DNA of 64,000 nucleotides from AC-43 sp963728855 (GTDB lineage: Bacteria; Actinomycetota; Actinomycetes; Mycobacteriales; Micromonosporaceae). A program made the translations under genes and the position numbers. Positions 52,649-62,834 of this stretch are shown here, piece by piece. The stretch covers positions 558,001 to 622,000 of the forward strand of contig CAVSLN010000001.1 in NCBI GenBank assembly GCA_963728855.1. The letters run 5' to 3'. Each line of letters starts with the position of its first letter. The stretch's first letter is position 1. The notes under the pieces were generated by a model. That model had not been told where the DNA came from. It saw only the letters and a list, made by a program, of their open reading frames with translations, and did no database searches.

Positions 52649-52745
52649 GACCGAACCATACCGGCAGGGTACGACACTTCCGGTCGACAATGCCCGGCTC
52701 GCTTACCCGGCCCTGAACGGCCGCGTTTGCGCATCGCAGCGAGGA

Positions 52746-53213
52746 TCAGGTCGGGGCCACCGGGAGCGGTGAGGGCGGCTTGATCTCCTGCAGCCGGAGG
52801 TACGTCACCAGCCGTTGCGCCCCGCGACTGGTCAACCGCAGCAGGACCCGTTGCAGCTCGGCCACGTCCCGGGCCACCACGAGCAGCATGATGTCGACCT
52901 CGCCGGCGACCCAGTCGGCCGCGATGACCTGAGGCAGCGCCCGCACCTCGTTCTCGAAGGCGCGGCTGGTCCGGGGCTCGTGCCGGGCCAGCGTCACCGA
53001 CACGTACACCTGCAACGGGAAGCCGGCCGCGTCCGCGTCGAGCTGGGCGGCCACCCGGCGGACGAGGCCGGAGGACTTCAGCCGCCGTACCCGGTGGAGG
53101 GTGGCGGCGGGGGACAGGCCGACCAGCCGGGCCAGCTCGACGTTGGTACGGTCGGCGTCCACCTGGAGCTCGGCGAGCAGCTGCACGTCAATTTCGTCAA
53201 GCGAATCGGCCAT
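52746..53213 (-). CDS. Lrp/AsnC-family transcriptional regulator
   Basis: 155 residues from ATG 53213. HTH: SLDEIDVQLLAELQVDADRT, then LARLVGLSPAATLHRVRRLK. The C-terminal RAM effector domain (VYVSVTLARHEPRTSRAFEN, VAGEVDIMLLVVARDVAELQ) follows. ATG 53213 is preferred over 53252 because the upstream residues lack HTH similarity. It is divergent from an EamA exporter 71 bases away, so it probably controls amino acid or metabolite export. Confidence 0.9.
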   Translation of the reverse strand: MADSLDEIDVQLLAELQVDADRTNVELARLVGLSPAATLHRVRRLKSSGLVRRVAAQLDADAAGFPLQVYVSVTLARHEPRTSRAFENEVRALPQVIAADWVAGEVDIMLLVVARDVAELQRVLLRLTSRGAQRLVTYLRLQEIKPPSPLPVAPT

Positions 53214-53284
53214 CTCGCCAACGATTGTTTCGCCCGTGTCCGAGATCGTCAAATTCGGTGCCGAGCGGTGGGGAGCATCGACGT

Positions 53285-54241
53285 ATGCGTACCCGTCGTT
53301 GCGCCCTCGCCGCCCTGACCACCGCCGGACTCCTGTGGGGCACGACCGTACCGCTGACCAAGCTCGCGGTCGGTTGGCTCGGGCCCGGCTGGCTCACCGT
53401 GGTCCGGTTCAGCGTGGCCGCGCTGCTGCTCGCCGGCCCGGCCCGCCGGCACCTGCGTACCGCGCTCACCCCGACCGTACTCGGCTGGGGCGCGGCCGGC
53501 TACGGGCTGGTGATCGTGCTGCAGAACGCCGGGGTCGCGCGGACCAGCGTGAGCCATGCCGCCCTGCTCGTCGGTACCACCCCGGTGCTCGTCGCGCTCA
53601 TCGCCCTCGGGCTGGGGCGCGGCCGGGCCCGCGCGCTGTCCTGGGTCGGGTTCGCCGTCGCCCTGGCCGGCGTCGGGCTGGTGGCGTTGGACGGCGGGGG
53701 CGGTGCCACCCGTACCGGCGATGCTCTGGTGCTCCTGTCGCTCGTCCTGTGCGCGGCGTACGTCGTGGCCCAGCCCCGGGTCCTGGCCGGCCGGGACCCG
53801 GTCGCGGTCACCGCCGCCCAGCTCGCCGCGGGCGCGGCGGTCGCGCTGCCGATCGCCGGCTGGTTCGACGGCGCACCGCTGGCCCCGCCCGGCCCGGTGG
53901 CGCTGCTCGTGCTGGCGGGCCTGATCGTCGGCGGTACCCTCGCCCCGTTCACCCTGTTCGCGTACGGCCAGGTCAGGGTCGCCCCCGAGGTGGCCGGCGC
54001 GTTCCTCAACCTGGAGCCGCTCGTCGGCGCGGTCGCCGGGGCGGTCGCGTTCGGCGACCCGCTCGGCGTCCCACAGGTGCTGGGCGGCGGCGCGATCCTC
54101 GGCGGGATCGCGCTCAGCGCCGCGCCGTTGCTGCGCCGCACCCCACTGATGCGCCGCGCTGGGTTTCTTGACTCCACCACCACCGTCTACCGTCACCTCG
54201 CCCACCCAGGGCCGAGGCAAAGACCCAGCCCAACGCCATGA
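53285..54241 (+). CDS. EamA/DMT-family transporter
   Basis: 318 residues from ATG 53285, with about ten hydrophobic segments and two repeated halves, each with the EamA pattern (TTAGLLWGTTVPLTKLAVGW; LILSLVLC-like and GGTLAPFTLFAYGQVRV). The last ~30 residues (STTTVYRHLAHPGPRQRPSP) look unlike the family and end exactly where the low-GC methyltransferase begins, so the natural 3' end may have been replaced by the island insertion. Divergent Lrp control suggests an exporter of amino acids or drugs. Confidence 0.85.
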   Translation: MRTRRCALAALTTAGLLWGTTVPLTKLAVGWLGPGWLTVVRFSVAALLLAGPARRHLRTALTPTVLGWGAAGYGLVIVLQNAGVARTSVSHAALLVGTTPVLVALIALGLGRGRARALSWVGFAVALAGVGLVALDGGGGATRTGDALVLLSLVLCAAYVVAQPRVLAGRDPVAVTAAQLAAGAAVALPIAGWFDGAPLAPPGPVALLVLAGLIVGGTLAPFTLFAYGQVRVAPEVAGAFLNLEPLVGAVAGAVAFGDPLGVPQVLGGGAILGGIALSAAPLLRRTPLMRRAGFLDSTTTVYRHLAHPGPRQRPSPTP

Positions 54242-56367
54242 TCAAACTAGGTTACGCGGCATTGTCGCCAGCATGTCACGTTCCGCGATGAGTACCCTGA
54301 TCGCATCCGTCGCAAGGTCGTCCACCAACTCGATGTGATCGTCAAGGCGGGAACCGATTGACGCTAGATGCGCCAGGAGCGTTCCCCGGATCACCGAGCG
54401 CATATCGCCTCTGCCGACCTCCACCCCGGCATGGAGGAGCGCCGTCAGTTCCTTGCAGGCGTACTTGAGCGCTCCGTCGAGCGACAGATGCGGGTTCGTC
54501 ACGCCGTCTGCCGCACGGCGGCACACCACAACGCTGTCAAGATTGGATGGCTCTGAGGCGCCCGCTTTGACCACACTCGTCGACATTTCCCCCTTGACCG
54601 GCTGAATGGCAGTAACAACGAAGCCCGAGCGGTGAAGTGCCTCGACCAACCTAGCCCAGCCGCTAGGACGCGCCTGATGAAATGTAAAGGCGAGCAGCCC
54701 ACCGGGCTTCAGGACACGTTCGCACTCCGTCCAGACGGCCTCAATGGCCTTACCGAACTCCTCGGGATCAGCGTTCTGTACCTCGCCCGCACGCCGGGTG
54801 GTCTCATCCGACGGGTAGTCGGCGTGCGGCCGCATCTCCCGGAGCCAGGCGTGGAAGAAGTCGGCCAGTTCAGCGTAATGCACGTTATCCATGAAGGGCG
54901 GGTCAGTAATCACCAAATCGACGGAAGCATCAGGCAGGTCGGTGTCGGCGGCGTTGCGGGTAGCCACGTACGCTCCGCCGCCGACCGAGGCCAACGATGC
55001 CCAGTCTTGTCTCAACGGGGTATCAAATGGAGCCGAAAGCCCGGAGGCCCGCGTCACTCCGGCCTTACCCCGCAAGATCAAGTCAATTGGCTCAGTCTTG
55101 TACATGTGGGCACGTTCCAAGCGGCTTGCCAGCAGCGTCGAGAACGCACCCGACGACTGCGGCGTGCCCCAAGGGTGCGCTTCCAGTGGCGTGCGTTCGG
55201 GCTTCAGGATGTGGTTCGAGAACATGTGCCGTACGGCCCCGGTTCCCTCGCCTTTGAACGAGGTGAAGAGGTTGTTGAACTCCAAGGTCCCGGAGAACAA
55301 CGCGCAGAGAGCCTCGCGCTCAGCGCCTACTCCATCGAGGTCACGAATGGCGGTAGCCATGAGGGACAGTGAGTAGAGTTGCCGGGCATTGAAGAACTGG
55401 CGCCACTCGCGGAAGTTCCAGTTGAGCGCCTGGTCCGTGTTGTTACCCGGCGCCAGTCGGCCCGTCGGAAGCACGGCAGCCTCAGGGAACCCTAGCAGGA
55501 GTTGCTCGCACTCTGCGTAGAGGCCACGGTCCCAGTCGTTGATTGGCTCGTAAGTCTTCTTGTCGCCTCGCCCATCGACAACCATCTTGGCGTACATCTC
55601 ATATTGCGGAGGATCGTCGCCAAGCGCGGCAAGAATCTTGAACGCATGCCCGTTGTGGCATGTCGCCTTTGACCTGGTGACGCTTCCGGCCGGTGTGAAC
55701 TCGTGACCGCTGGCGCACACGGCCGTCTTGAAATCGTAGCGACCTTCCTGGATGTCCAGGCACGTGGGGCAGACGAGTTGGGCCTTCGGTTTCCTCTTCG
55801 GATAGGCGTCCTTAGAGAACACGGTCGAGTCAAACAAGCGGACCTGTTCGCACAATCTGGGCACGCGACAGTCGCGACCCAGAAGTAGTACAGGACCGTC
55901 CGGCCGTCCTCTGCGCGATGCACGCGGTCAATCTCGCTACGGCACGCACGCTCCATTTGGACGTAAGCAGCACGGAGTGCAGCCATGTTCCACGGTTGCA
56001 TCGCCTGTCGTTGCACGAGCGTTGCCACCGGATTGATGTCGAAACATACAGCGGCTGCGCCGAGCTTTACGGCTTCGACGCCGGTCACACCCGATCCCGC
56101 GAAGGGGTCGAGTATCACGGTTCCGGCAAGGTTCGTGGGTGACCCGTAGGTTGCGGCTGCGTCGTCACCCTCGTCGGTCACGGCAGCCGTGATGATACCT
56201 CGGAACACAGATCCGAGCCTCTTAGCCCACCACTTGTGGGTGCTTGTCGCCGGACGATGGACCTCCTTGCGCCACGACTCATGGGTGCCGATCGTACTCA
56301 GCATGGCGCTTGGAAAAGCGGTCTCCAACGCTGATCGCGCGGGCACGTTGGCACGAGGGCTAGTCAT
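54242..56367 (-). CDS. DNA methyltransferase of a restriction-modification pair, frame broken
   Basis: About 708 residues if one frame break is repaired. The N-terminal part has STHKWWAKRLGSVFRGIITA and motif I (GTVILDPFAGSGVTGVEAVK); the C-terminal part has motif IV (VDLVITDPPFMDNVHYAELA) and KPGGLLAFTFHQA. Zinc-ribbon-like CPDC...CPTC lies between. Near 55860 one base is missing: CPDC changes into the next frame as EQVRLFDSTVF. The composition is clearly lower in GC than its neighbours, indicating transfer. The gene overlaps the REase gene by 8 bp and ends directly at the EamA stop. Confidence 0.75.
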
Positions 56368-57139
56368 CTTCGGGATCCTCCACCGCCGCCGAGGTCAGTG
56401 TGACCCGTTGCTGATCACCTTGGCCCTTCGACCGGTAGGCATGGAAGCGGTGCTCGACACCAGCCCGCGGGTTCGGTGCCATATGCCGTGTCAGTTCGTT
56501 GGTCTGGAGGTTGAACTCGTACGAGGCAACGACGTCGTCGACCTCGACCCGGCTGAGTTCGCCGACCCGTACGAGTTCCGGGTTCTGCGGAACGAAGGTA
56601 TCGGGGACAATCAGCGTCGACGGACCGACCGTGCCCGTGGCGAGCGCGAACGGCGTAGGCACGACGTACATCTTCCGATCCCGCACCAGAATGTCCCCGT
56701 ACGATCCGAATCCGCGGAATGACCTGTTCTTGTGGGTATAGTCGGAGTCCGCGTTGAGAAAGTCACCATGGCAGACGACAAGGTCAGCGACCGGGTACGC
56801 CTTCATGCCGTTGGTGTCGTTGGGGTGGCGGCCAAACACGTAGTAGACGTCACGGCCGCGATGTGTCCCGGAGGGCACCTGGGAGTTCGCATCGTAGTTC
56901 GCTTCCCGTCCCGGCCAGGCGAGCCCCTTCACCTCGTAGCCCTCGGCATGACGCACAAGCCGGAAGTCTGGGTACACGTTTCGTCCGGGCTGGTCGTACT
57001 CCAGATCACATGCATCGAGCCGCGCCTGAACCCAGTTCTGGAAGTGGAACTCCTTGTCGCTCGCGCTCACCTTCTGGATCAAGACACCTTGCGCCCGAGC
57101 GCGCTCGCACTCGAGGAAGACCTGCTCGACTGTGCTCAC
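56360..57139 (-). CDS. putative PD-(D/E)XK restriction endonuclease
   Basis: 259 residues from GTG 57139 (frame open from 57178). Motif: VYPDFRLVRHAEGYEVKGLA, with Asp and the Glu-x-Lys pair (positions 71, 82, 84 from 57178), the PD-(D/E)XK nuclease core. The rest (VYYVFGRHPNDTNGMKAYPV, FRGFGSYGDILVRD) is beta-rich. The fused order REase-then-MTase with an overlap is typical of type II systems. The lower GC matches the MTase gene. Recognition sequence unknown. If the MTase were truly dead, this enzyme would need to be inactive or another methylase present. Confidence 0.68.
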   Translation of the reverse strand: MSTVEQVFLECERARAQGVLIQKVSASDKEFHFQNWVQARLDACDLEYDQPGRNVYPDFRLVRHAEGYEVKGLAWPGREANYDANSQVPSGTHRGRDVYYVFGRHPNDTNGMKAYPVADLVVCHGDFLNADSDYTHKNRSFRGFGSYGDILVRDRKMYVVPTPFALATGTVGPSTLIVPDTFVPQNPELVRVGELSRVEVDDVVASYEFNLQTNELTRHMAPNPRAGVEHRFHAYRSKGQGDQQRVTLTSAAVEDPEDD

Positions 57140-57179
57140 TCCATGCCCTCTGCTTGTGTGATCCGTGGTGCTCCCCACT

Positions 57180-57671
57180 GTATGGACCGCGGGCTTGTGT
57201 CGAGTATCGACACCCTCTCTGTCAGGCGATGAGCGTCAGGAGCCATGCAGCCCCCGCATGGTGCTCGCTCTGGCCAGCCAGGCTTGGGCAAGGGGAAGTC
57301 CAAGGAGGGCTGTACCCCAGCGTTCCCCGCCACTCAGCGTGTCAGCGTGAGGGCCGGCTAGGTCATTGATCTTGAGGATCACCGCGGCCAGTGGTCGGGG
57401 ACGCGAGGCGGCCACCCCGCTCGGGCCGCCGGACGGGGCGGTGTCGCGCGATGCGGCCCGAGCAGGTGGCGCGGCACCCTCGACGGCAACCATCTGCCTC
57501 GCAAACAATTCACATCAGTAAATGTGTCAAGCAGTTGACTGCGCTTTCATCGGTCTCGTGAGTAGCCCTCACATTCTTCGTGACTTTTACGACTGGGACC
57601 GGCCAACGCCAACTGTCACTCTCCTAGGAAATGCCATTACGAATGGCTGCGGTTGACCTCGGAGGCCGGAC
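57180..57671. other. region between the RM pair and the polysaccharide operon
   Basis: About 490 bases with no gene that I can support. A minus-strand stretch near 57236-57400 encodes HADTLSGGERWGTALLGLPL, which resembles the ABC-ATPase signature of SbcC/RecF-type proteins, possibly a remnant. Composition rises from low to normal GC across the region, consistent with the right edge of the island. The sugar transferase promoter should be here, but I see no clear elements. Confidence 0.3.
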
Positions 57672-59108
<1,437 letters not shown>

Positions 59109-59110
59109 CG

Positions 59111-60544
59111 ATGGCCGCCGTATCCGCGCCGGCGCCCCGATGGCGCGGCCTCCCGCTTCCGCGCCGATGGCGTAGCCGCCCCAGCCTGTTGGTGGTGGCC
59201 ACGATCCTGCTGGTCACCCCGCCCAGTGGCGTCAGCGACGTCAGCACCTCCGGCCACGTCACCCCGGCCGACGTGGCCGCCGGGGTGGTCATTCTCGCGG
59301 TCGTCCTGCGCTGGTTCGCCGGCGACCGGGCCGGTACCCGGCGCGGCTGGCTGCCGTTCGCCGCCGCGGTCGTCGCGTTCGCTGTCGCGACCGTTATCGC
59401 CACCGACGTCTCGGCCAGCGCGCGCGGTTTCATCCGCTACTCCGAGCTGTTCGTGCTCATCCCGGTCGCGGTCGCGATGAGCCTGCGGGACCGGACCGAC
59501 ATTCTGCTGGTCGCCGGCGCACTCGTCGCGGTCACCGCCTTCGAGGGCACGGTCGGGATCATCCAGTACCTGACGAAGACCGGCGCCTCGTACGGCGGGC
59601 AGTACGTGCGGGCGGTCGGTACCTTCGGTGCCGACCAGGTCGAGGCGCTCGGCGCCCTGCTCGGGTACGGGATCCTCGTCACGCTCGCGCTGGGCCTCGC
59701 CACCCGGGGCCGTACCCGCATCGCGCTCGTCGGTACGGCGGCCGGGCTGACCGTACCGCTGTGGCTGACCCTCAGCCGCGGCGCGTGGATCGCGACGGCG
59801 GCCGCGCTCCTGCTGATGCTGATCGTCTTCAGCTGGCGGGCAGCGCTCGCCGCCACCCTCGCGGCGGCGATCGGCCTCGCGCTGATGTCCTTGGGCGGCA
59901 ACGGTTCCAGCGGTGCTTTCAACGAGCGGCTGACGAGCATCGTCTCCTCGGGAAGCGCCCCCGACCGCTCGGTGCGCGACCGGTACGCGCTGTGGTCCGC
60001 CGCGCTTGCGATGTGGGCCGACCACCCGATCTTCGGTGTGGGGATGAAGGACTTCGCCCGGTACCGCGACAGCTATGCGCCGATGTCGCTGTCGGCCGGC
60101 AGCGATGTCGACACCCGAGGGCAGGGGTTCCACCGGGAGCCGCTGCTGTCGCCGCACAACCAGTACCTGATGGTGGCGAGCGAGCAGGGCACGGTGGGCA
60201 TCCTCGCCTTCGGTGGTGTGCTGGGGACGCTCGCGGTGGGTTCGCTGCGGCGCCGTCGTGGTCGCGCCGCTGGTGCCGGCTCCGGAGAGTCCACTGTGGA
60301 CGACCGGTTCCTCGACCTCGCCGCACCGGCCATCATGATGTGGACGCTCGTCGATTTCATGTACGGCGATGTCGGTGCCGGCTCGACGAGCGTCCTGCTG
60401 GCCGTCCTGCTCGGCCTCGTGGCCCGCCGCACGGTGATCGTCCCGCAGTCCGCCGCCCAGTCCGCCGCCCAGTCCGCACCGCAGTCCGCACCGCGGTCCG
60501 CCGCGCAGTCGGCACCGCAGTCGGCGCCGGGGAGCGCGTCATGA
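59111..60544 (+). CDS. O-antigen ligase/polymerase-family membrane protein
   Basis: 477 residues with about ten membrane spans and a large periplasmic loop (WADHPIFGVGMKDFARYRDS...LLSPHNQYLMVASEQG), which is the Wzy/WaaL signature (PF04932). It joins or transfers polysaccharide units. The C-terminal ~40 residues are a 12-bp repeat-encoded QSAA/QSAP tail. It starts two bases after the sugar transferase stop and overlaps the flippase start (ATGA). Confidence 0.88.
   Translation: MAAVSAPAPRWRGLPLPRRWRSRPSLLVVATILLVTPPSGVSDVSTSGHVTPADVAAGVVILAVVLRWFAGDRAGTRRGWLPFAAAVVAFAVATVIATDVSASARGFIRYSELFVLIPVAVAMSLRDRTDILLVAGALVAVTAFEGTVGIIQYLTKTGASYGGQYVRAVGTFGADQVEALGALLGYGILVTLALGLATRGRTRIALVGTAAGLTVPLWLTLSRGAWIATAAALLLMLIVFSWRAALAATLAAAIGLALMSLGGNGSSGAFNERLTSIVSSGSAPDRSVRDRYALWSAALAMWADHPIFGVGMKDFARYRDSYAPMSLSAGSDVDTRGQGFHREPLLSPHNQYLMVASEQGTVGILAFGGVLGTLAVGSLRRRRGRAAGAGSGESTVDDRFLDLAAPAIMMWTLVDFMYGDVGAGSTSVLLAVLLGLVARRTVIVPQSAAQSAAQSAPQSAPRSAAQSAPQSAPGSAS
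60446..60529. repeat. in-frame 12-bp tandem repeat in the ligase C-terminus
   Basis: Seven 12-bp units (CAGTCCGCCGCC and variants) from 60446 encode Gln-Ser-Ala-Ala/Pro. It makes the C-terminal tail length variable in multiples of four residues. Confidence 0.8.
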
Positions 60545-62082
60545 CCGCGACGGTGACGCAGGCCCGGGGCGAGTCGACCGCGCTGGCCCGGGCCGCCCTG
60601 CTGACCGTGGTCATCACGCTGTCCGGCTCGGTGCTCGGGCTCGTGCGGGACCTGTGGCTGGCCCGGTACTTCGGCGCGAGCGGCGGTACCGACGCCTTCC
60701 TGGTGTCCTGGACGGTGCCCGAGACCGCCTTCCCGCTCGTCGTCGAGGGCGTGATGTCGTTCGTGATGGTGCCGCTGCTCAGCCGGGCCATCGCGCAGCA
60801 CGAGCCGACCGGCGCGGTGCACGACGTGCTGGCCGCGACGATGCCGCGCATCGTGGCCGTACTGGCGGCGGGGTCGGCGGCGGTGTTCGTGGGCGCTCCG
60901 GTGCTCGTACACCTTATCGCCCCGGGGTTGGCCGACCCGGCCCTGGCCGTCACGTGTACCCGGTGGACCTCGCTGACCGTGCTGACCTTCGGCCTGGCCG
61001 GCTACCTCAACGCCGCGCTGCGGGCGCACCACGTGTTCGGCGCGCCGGCCACCATCCACCTCGCCTACAACGCCGGCATCCTGGCCCTCATCGCGGGCCT
61101 GCACGCCCGATACGGCGTGGTCAGCGCCGCCGCCGGCGTCGCCCTGGGCAGCGTGCTCATGGTGGCCACCCAGGTACCGAGCTTCCTGCGCCACGTGGGC
61201 CTGCCGCGCCGGCTGGTCCGCGCCAACCCGCTCGCCCTGGGCCTCATCGCGCCGATCGTGGTGTACACGCTGAGCCGGCAGGCCCAGGTGTTCGTCGAGC
61301 GGTTCCTCGGCTCGACGCTGCCGGCCGGTACGATCTCGCACCTCAACTACGCGCAGAAGGTCGCGCAGCTGCCCGTACTGGTCGCGCTGCTGCTGGCCAC
61401 GGTGACGTTCCCGACCCTCGCCCGTACCGTCGCGGCCGGGCAGGTCGAGCAGGCCCGGCGCCGGCTGGAGTCGGACCTGCGTACCGTCGCCGCGCTCGTC
61501 CTTGTCGCGGCGGCCTTCCTGGTGGCGCTCGCGCCGGCCGTCGTCCGCGTGCTGTTGCAGCACGGCGCGTTCACCGCCGCCGACACCGCCGCGACCGCCG
61601 CGATCGTGCGCGTGTACGCGATCGGTCTGCTCGGGCAGGCGATGGTCGGGGTGCTGTGCCGGCCGTTCTTCACCGGTACCCGCCCGGCCTGGTACCCGGC
61701 CGCCGCGATGGGTACCGGGCTCGCGGTCACCGTGGCGGTCGCGGTCGTGGCCGCGCCGGCGTTCGGTGGACCGGGCATCGCCGCGGCCAACGCGGCCGGC
61801 ATCAGCGTCACCGCCGTGCTCCTGCTGGCCGGCCTGAAGCGGCGCACGGTCGCGGTCTCACTGTCCACAGTGGCCGGTGCGATCGCCCGGCTCGCGGCGA
61901 GCGCGGCCGGCGCGGCGCTGCTCGGCTGGCTCACCGGTACGGCCCTGGACGGCCGTCCGTCCATTGTGGTCAGTGCGCTCGGCGGGCTCGTGGTCCTCGG
62001 CTCGTTCCTCGGGCTGGCCTACCTCACCGGTGTCCGGGAGGTCACCGATCTGTCCACGAAGCTGCTGCGGAGGCTGCGATGA
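60541..62082 (+). CDS. MurJ/MviN-like lipid-linked oligosaccharide flippase
   Basis: 513 residues from ATG 60541, which overlaps the ligase stop (ATGA). About fourteen spans; recognisable parts are SVLGLVRDLWLARYFGASGG, PLVVEGVMSFVMVPLLSRAI and the C-terminal half with VLLQHGAFTAADTA. In an exopolysaccharide operon it most likely flips lipid-linked repeat units rather than lipid II. The frame is open from 59761, but the upstream part is a shadow of the ligase gene. It ends in ATGA with the deacetylase start. Confidence 0.88.
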   Translation: MTATVTQARGESTALARAALLTVVITLSGSVLGLVRDLWLARYFGASGGTDAFLVSWTVPETAFPLVVEGVMSFVMVPLLSRAIAQHEPTGAVHDVLAATMPRIVAVLAAGSAAVFVGAPVLVHLIAPGLADPALAVTCTRWTSLTVLTFGLAGYLNAALRAHHVFGAPATIHLAYNAGILALIAGLHARYGVVSAAAGVALGSVLMVATQVPSFLRHVGLPRRLVRANPLALGLIAPIVVYTLSRQAQVFVERFLGSTLPAGTISHLNYAQKVAQLPVLVALLLATVTFPTLARTVAAGQVEQARRRLESDLRTVAALVLVAAAFLVALAPAVVRVLLQHGAFTAADTAATAAIVRVYAIGLLGQAMVGVLCRPFFTGTRPAWYPAAAMGTGLAVTVAVAVVAAPAFGGPGIAAANAAGISVTAVLLLAGLKRRTVAVSLSTVAGAIARLAASAAGAALLGWLTGTALDGRPSIVVSALGGLVVLGSFLGLAYLTGVREVTDLSTKLLRRLR

Positions 62083-62102
62083 GCGCGGAGGCTGCGATGA
62101 GC
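62067..62102. repeat. 18-bp tandem duplication of the deacetylase ribosome site and start
   Basis: GCGGAGGCTGCGATGAGC at 62067-62084 and 62085-62102 is an exact duplicate holding GGAGG and ATG. It gives two in-frame starts, 62079 and 62097; the first overlaps the flippase stop. Confidence 0.9.
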
Positions 62103-62834
62103 ATGGTGCTGATGTACCACTCGGTCGAGGCGTACACCGAGGACCCGTACCGGGTCACCGTGCACCCGGACCGCTTCGAGCGGCAGATGCGCTGGCTCCG
62201 GGACCGGGGGCTGCGTGGCACCTCGATGGCTTCGCTGATCGCCGCGCAGGCGCAGGGGCGGGCGCGCGGGCTCGTCGGGCTCACCTTCGACGACGGGTAC
62301 GCCGACTTCGCCACCCACGCGCTGCCCGTCCTGCTCCGGTACGGCTTCGGTGCCACCCTGTTCGTCGTCGCCGGCCAGCTCGGCGGCGTCAACGCGTGGG
62401 ACGAACCCGGGCCGCGCAAGGCTTTGCTGACCGCCGGCCAGGTACGGGCGGTGGCCGGCGCCGGCGTCGAGATCGGCTCGCACAGCCTGACCCATCCACG
62501 GCTGTCGGCCGTTCCCAAGGACCAGCTGCGCGCGGAGATCCGGGACAGCCGCGCCGTCCTCGGTGACGTCCTCGGGCACGAGGTCGCCGGCTTCTGCTAC
62601 CCGTACGGGGCGCTCGGGGCGCGCGAGGCGGACGCCGTGGGCGAGGCCGGGTACGGGTACGCCTGCGCGGCCGGCAGGTCCACTGTGGACGGAGACGTGT
62701 CCACTGTGGACGGAAGGTTCGCCATCCGCCGGGTGTACGTCGGCGACCGCGACAACTCCCTACGCCTGCTCGCGAAGCGACTGCGCCACGGCCTCTCCGT
62801 TACTTCTGTCCACAATGGACGGTGGTCGCGATGA
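62079..62834 (+). CDS. polysaccharide deacetylase
   Basis: 251 residues from ATG 62079; ATG 62097 is equally possible. NodB domain: LVGLTFDDGYADFATHALPV holds the metal-binding TFDDG, GVEIGSHSLTHPRLSAV the SHSxxH motif, and FCYPYGALGAREAD the later catalytic segment. It likely removes acetyl groups from sugar in the polymer. No signal peptide is evident, so it may act on lipid-linked intermediates or cytosolic sugars. Two STVDG peptides come from copies of the window-wide palindrome. It overlaps the glycosyltransferase start. Confidence 0.9.
   Translation: MSAEAAMSMVLMYHSVEAYTEDPYRVTVHPDRFERQMRWLRDRGLRGTSMASLIAAQAQGRARGLVGLTFDDGYADFATHALPVLLRYGFGATLFVVAGQLGGVNAWDEPGPRKALLTAGQVRAVAGAGVEIGSHSLTHPRLSAVPKDQLRAEIRDSRAVLGDVLGHEVAGFCYPYGALGAREADAVGEAGYGYACAAGRSTVDGDVSTVDGRFAIRRVYVGDRDNSLRLLAKRLRHGLSVTSVHNGRWSR

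Larger units (their letters stand above)
51367..52690 (-). mobile_element. IS200/IS605-type element with tnpB only
   Basis: The right end (minus-strand ...GGAGGATGTCAA at 51367-51378) with a subterminal hairpin TCCTGCA-GT-TGCAGGA (51381-51396) is the usual IS605/IS1341 end. Only tnpB is present, no tnpA, so the element needs a transposase in trans. The left end beyond 52690 is not defined. Confidence 0.75.
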
